Source of the DNA: CAJBVW01 sp964457335
GTDB taxonomy: Bacteria; Myxococcota_A; UBA796; SXON01
Direction of reading: 5' to 3'
DNA: 64,000 nt
Assembly (NCBI GenBank): GCA_964457335.1
Contig: CAYWGD010000016.1
Coordinates: 1-64,000 of the forward strand
Each line of letters opens with the position of its first letter. Within the stretch, counting starts at the first letter, position 1. The notes under the pieces are model-generated. The model was not told where the DNA came from. It ran no database searches and saw nothing but the letters and a program-made list of their open reading frames with translations. Shown in pieces: positions 63,877-64,000 of this stretch. Position numbers and translations under genes: made by a program.

Positions 63877-64000
63877 TGCCTCCCCTCCGGCGCGAGGACG
63901 CGCTCTTCAGCTGGTTCGAGCGCGTCAACGGGCCCGTGTGGGGCGACGTGCTCGACGCGGGCACCGGCGACCACTCGCTCGGGTGGGTCGCGTCCCTCCC
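63876..64000 (+). CDS. SAM-dependent methyltransferase/spermidine-synthase-like protein, 3' partial
   Basis: The reading frame begins at a GTG that overlaps the upstream TAG by one base and runs off the window. The 41 visible residues, PLRREDALFSWFERVNGPVWGDVLDAGTGDHSLGWVASL, contain DVLDAGTGDHSLGW, an AdoMet-binding motif I. The opening resembles spermidine synthase-like and other class I methyltransferases of myxobacteria. Coupling to the subtilase-like gene is by overlap only. The rest is outside the window. Confidence 0.6.
   Translation, partial: MPPLRREDALFSWFERVNGPVWGDVLDAGTGDHSLGWVASL

Overview
The window looks like chromosomal DNA of a myxobacterium-type organism (phylum Myxococcota), probably uncultured. 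The evidence is the very high GC content, about eighteen predicted lipoproteins, aspartate/threonine-rich linkers behind the lipid-anchored cysteine, two proteins with a MYXO-CTERM-like tail (glycine-rich hydrophobic stretch plus terminal arginines), FG-GAP and MopE-type calcium/metal motifs, and a good sigma-54 promoter. The assignment is inference from gene style; no rRNA or tRNA gene was found. Genes are packed tightly: no gap exceeds about 185 bases, many neighbours share ATGA, GTGA or TGATG overlaps, and five convergent pairs have their stop codons 0-7 bases apart.

Region 1 (1-5828, plus strand) is the most unusual part: a siderophore synthetase of the IucA/IucC type (its 5' end is outside the window), an MFS transporter, and three overlapping genes that place an ATP-grasp ligase between two AdoMet decarboxylase-spermidine synthase fusions. 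The first fusion keeps the decarboxylase processing site and the second has lost it. Together they read as a pathway that makes an aminopropylated (polyamine-like) product, ligates it and exports it, possibly a metallophore.

Region 2 (5836-20548) holds a GYF-domain membrane protein and a flavodoxin-like protein under divergent promoters. A minus-strand run follows: a double-length 1661-residue UvrA, a metallo-beta-lactamase-fold lipoprotein and a PHM-type copper monooxygenase lipoprotein. Next come an FG-GAP lipoprotein with a coding minisatellite, an M18 aminopeptidase, an SGNH hydrolase lipoprotein, a DTD-linker lipoprotein and a PIN-domain toxin-antitoxin pair with twin ATACGTAT operators.

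Region 3 (20549-30317) contains two minus-strand operons, DUF962/FGE-like/beta-propeller/PHP and phosphatase-superfamily/dienelactone hydrolase/small protein/HTTM/DUF1615, with a beta-helix lipoprotein between them.

Region 4 (30422-45763) carries two proteins that resemble cargo of extracellular contractile injection systems (N-terminal LGNAAV-like signal, one with a degenerate DUF4157 domain), plus a methyltransferase, an esterase, a TPR protein, a sulfotransferase, 5-formyltetrahydrofolate cyclo-ligase and several lipoproteins.

Region 5 (45765-64000) carries a bidirectional terminator, a KGG stress protein, two FAD oxidoreductases, alpha/beta hydrolase, HflX, a D-serine dehydratase-like PLP enzyme, a sigma-54-driven secreted cysteine-peptidase-like protein, DoxX, a large FG-GAP lipoprotein, a nitrilase-family hydrolase, a fatty-acyl-reductase-like enzyme, a CAP protein, DUF2505, a subtilase-like protein lacking its catalytic serine, and the start of a methyltransferase cut by the window end.
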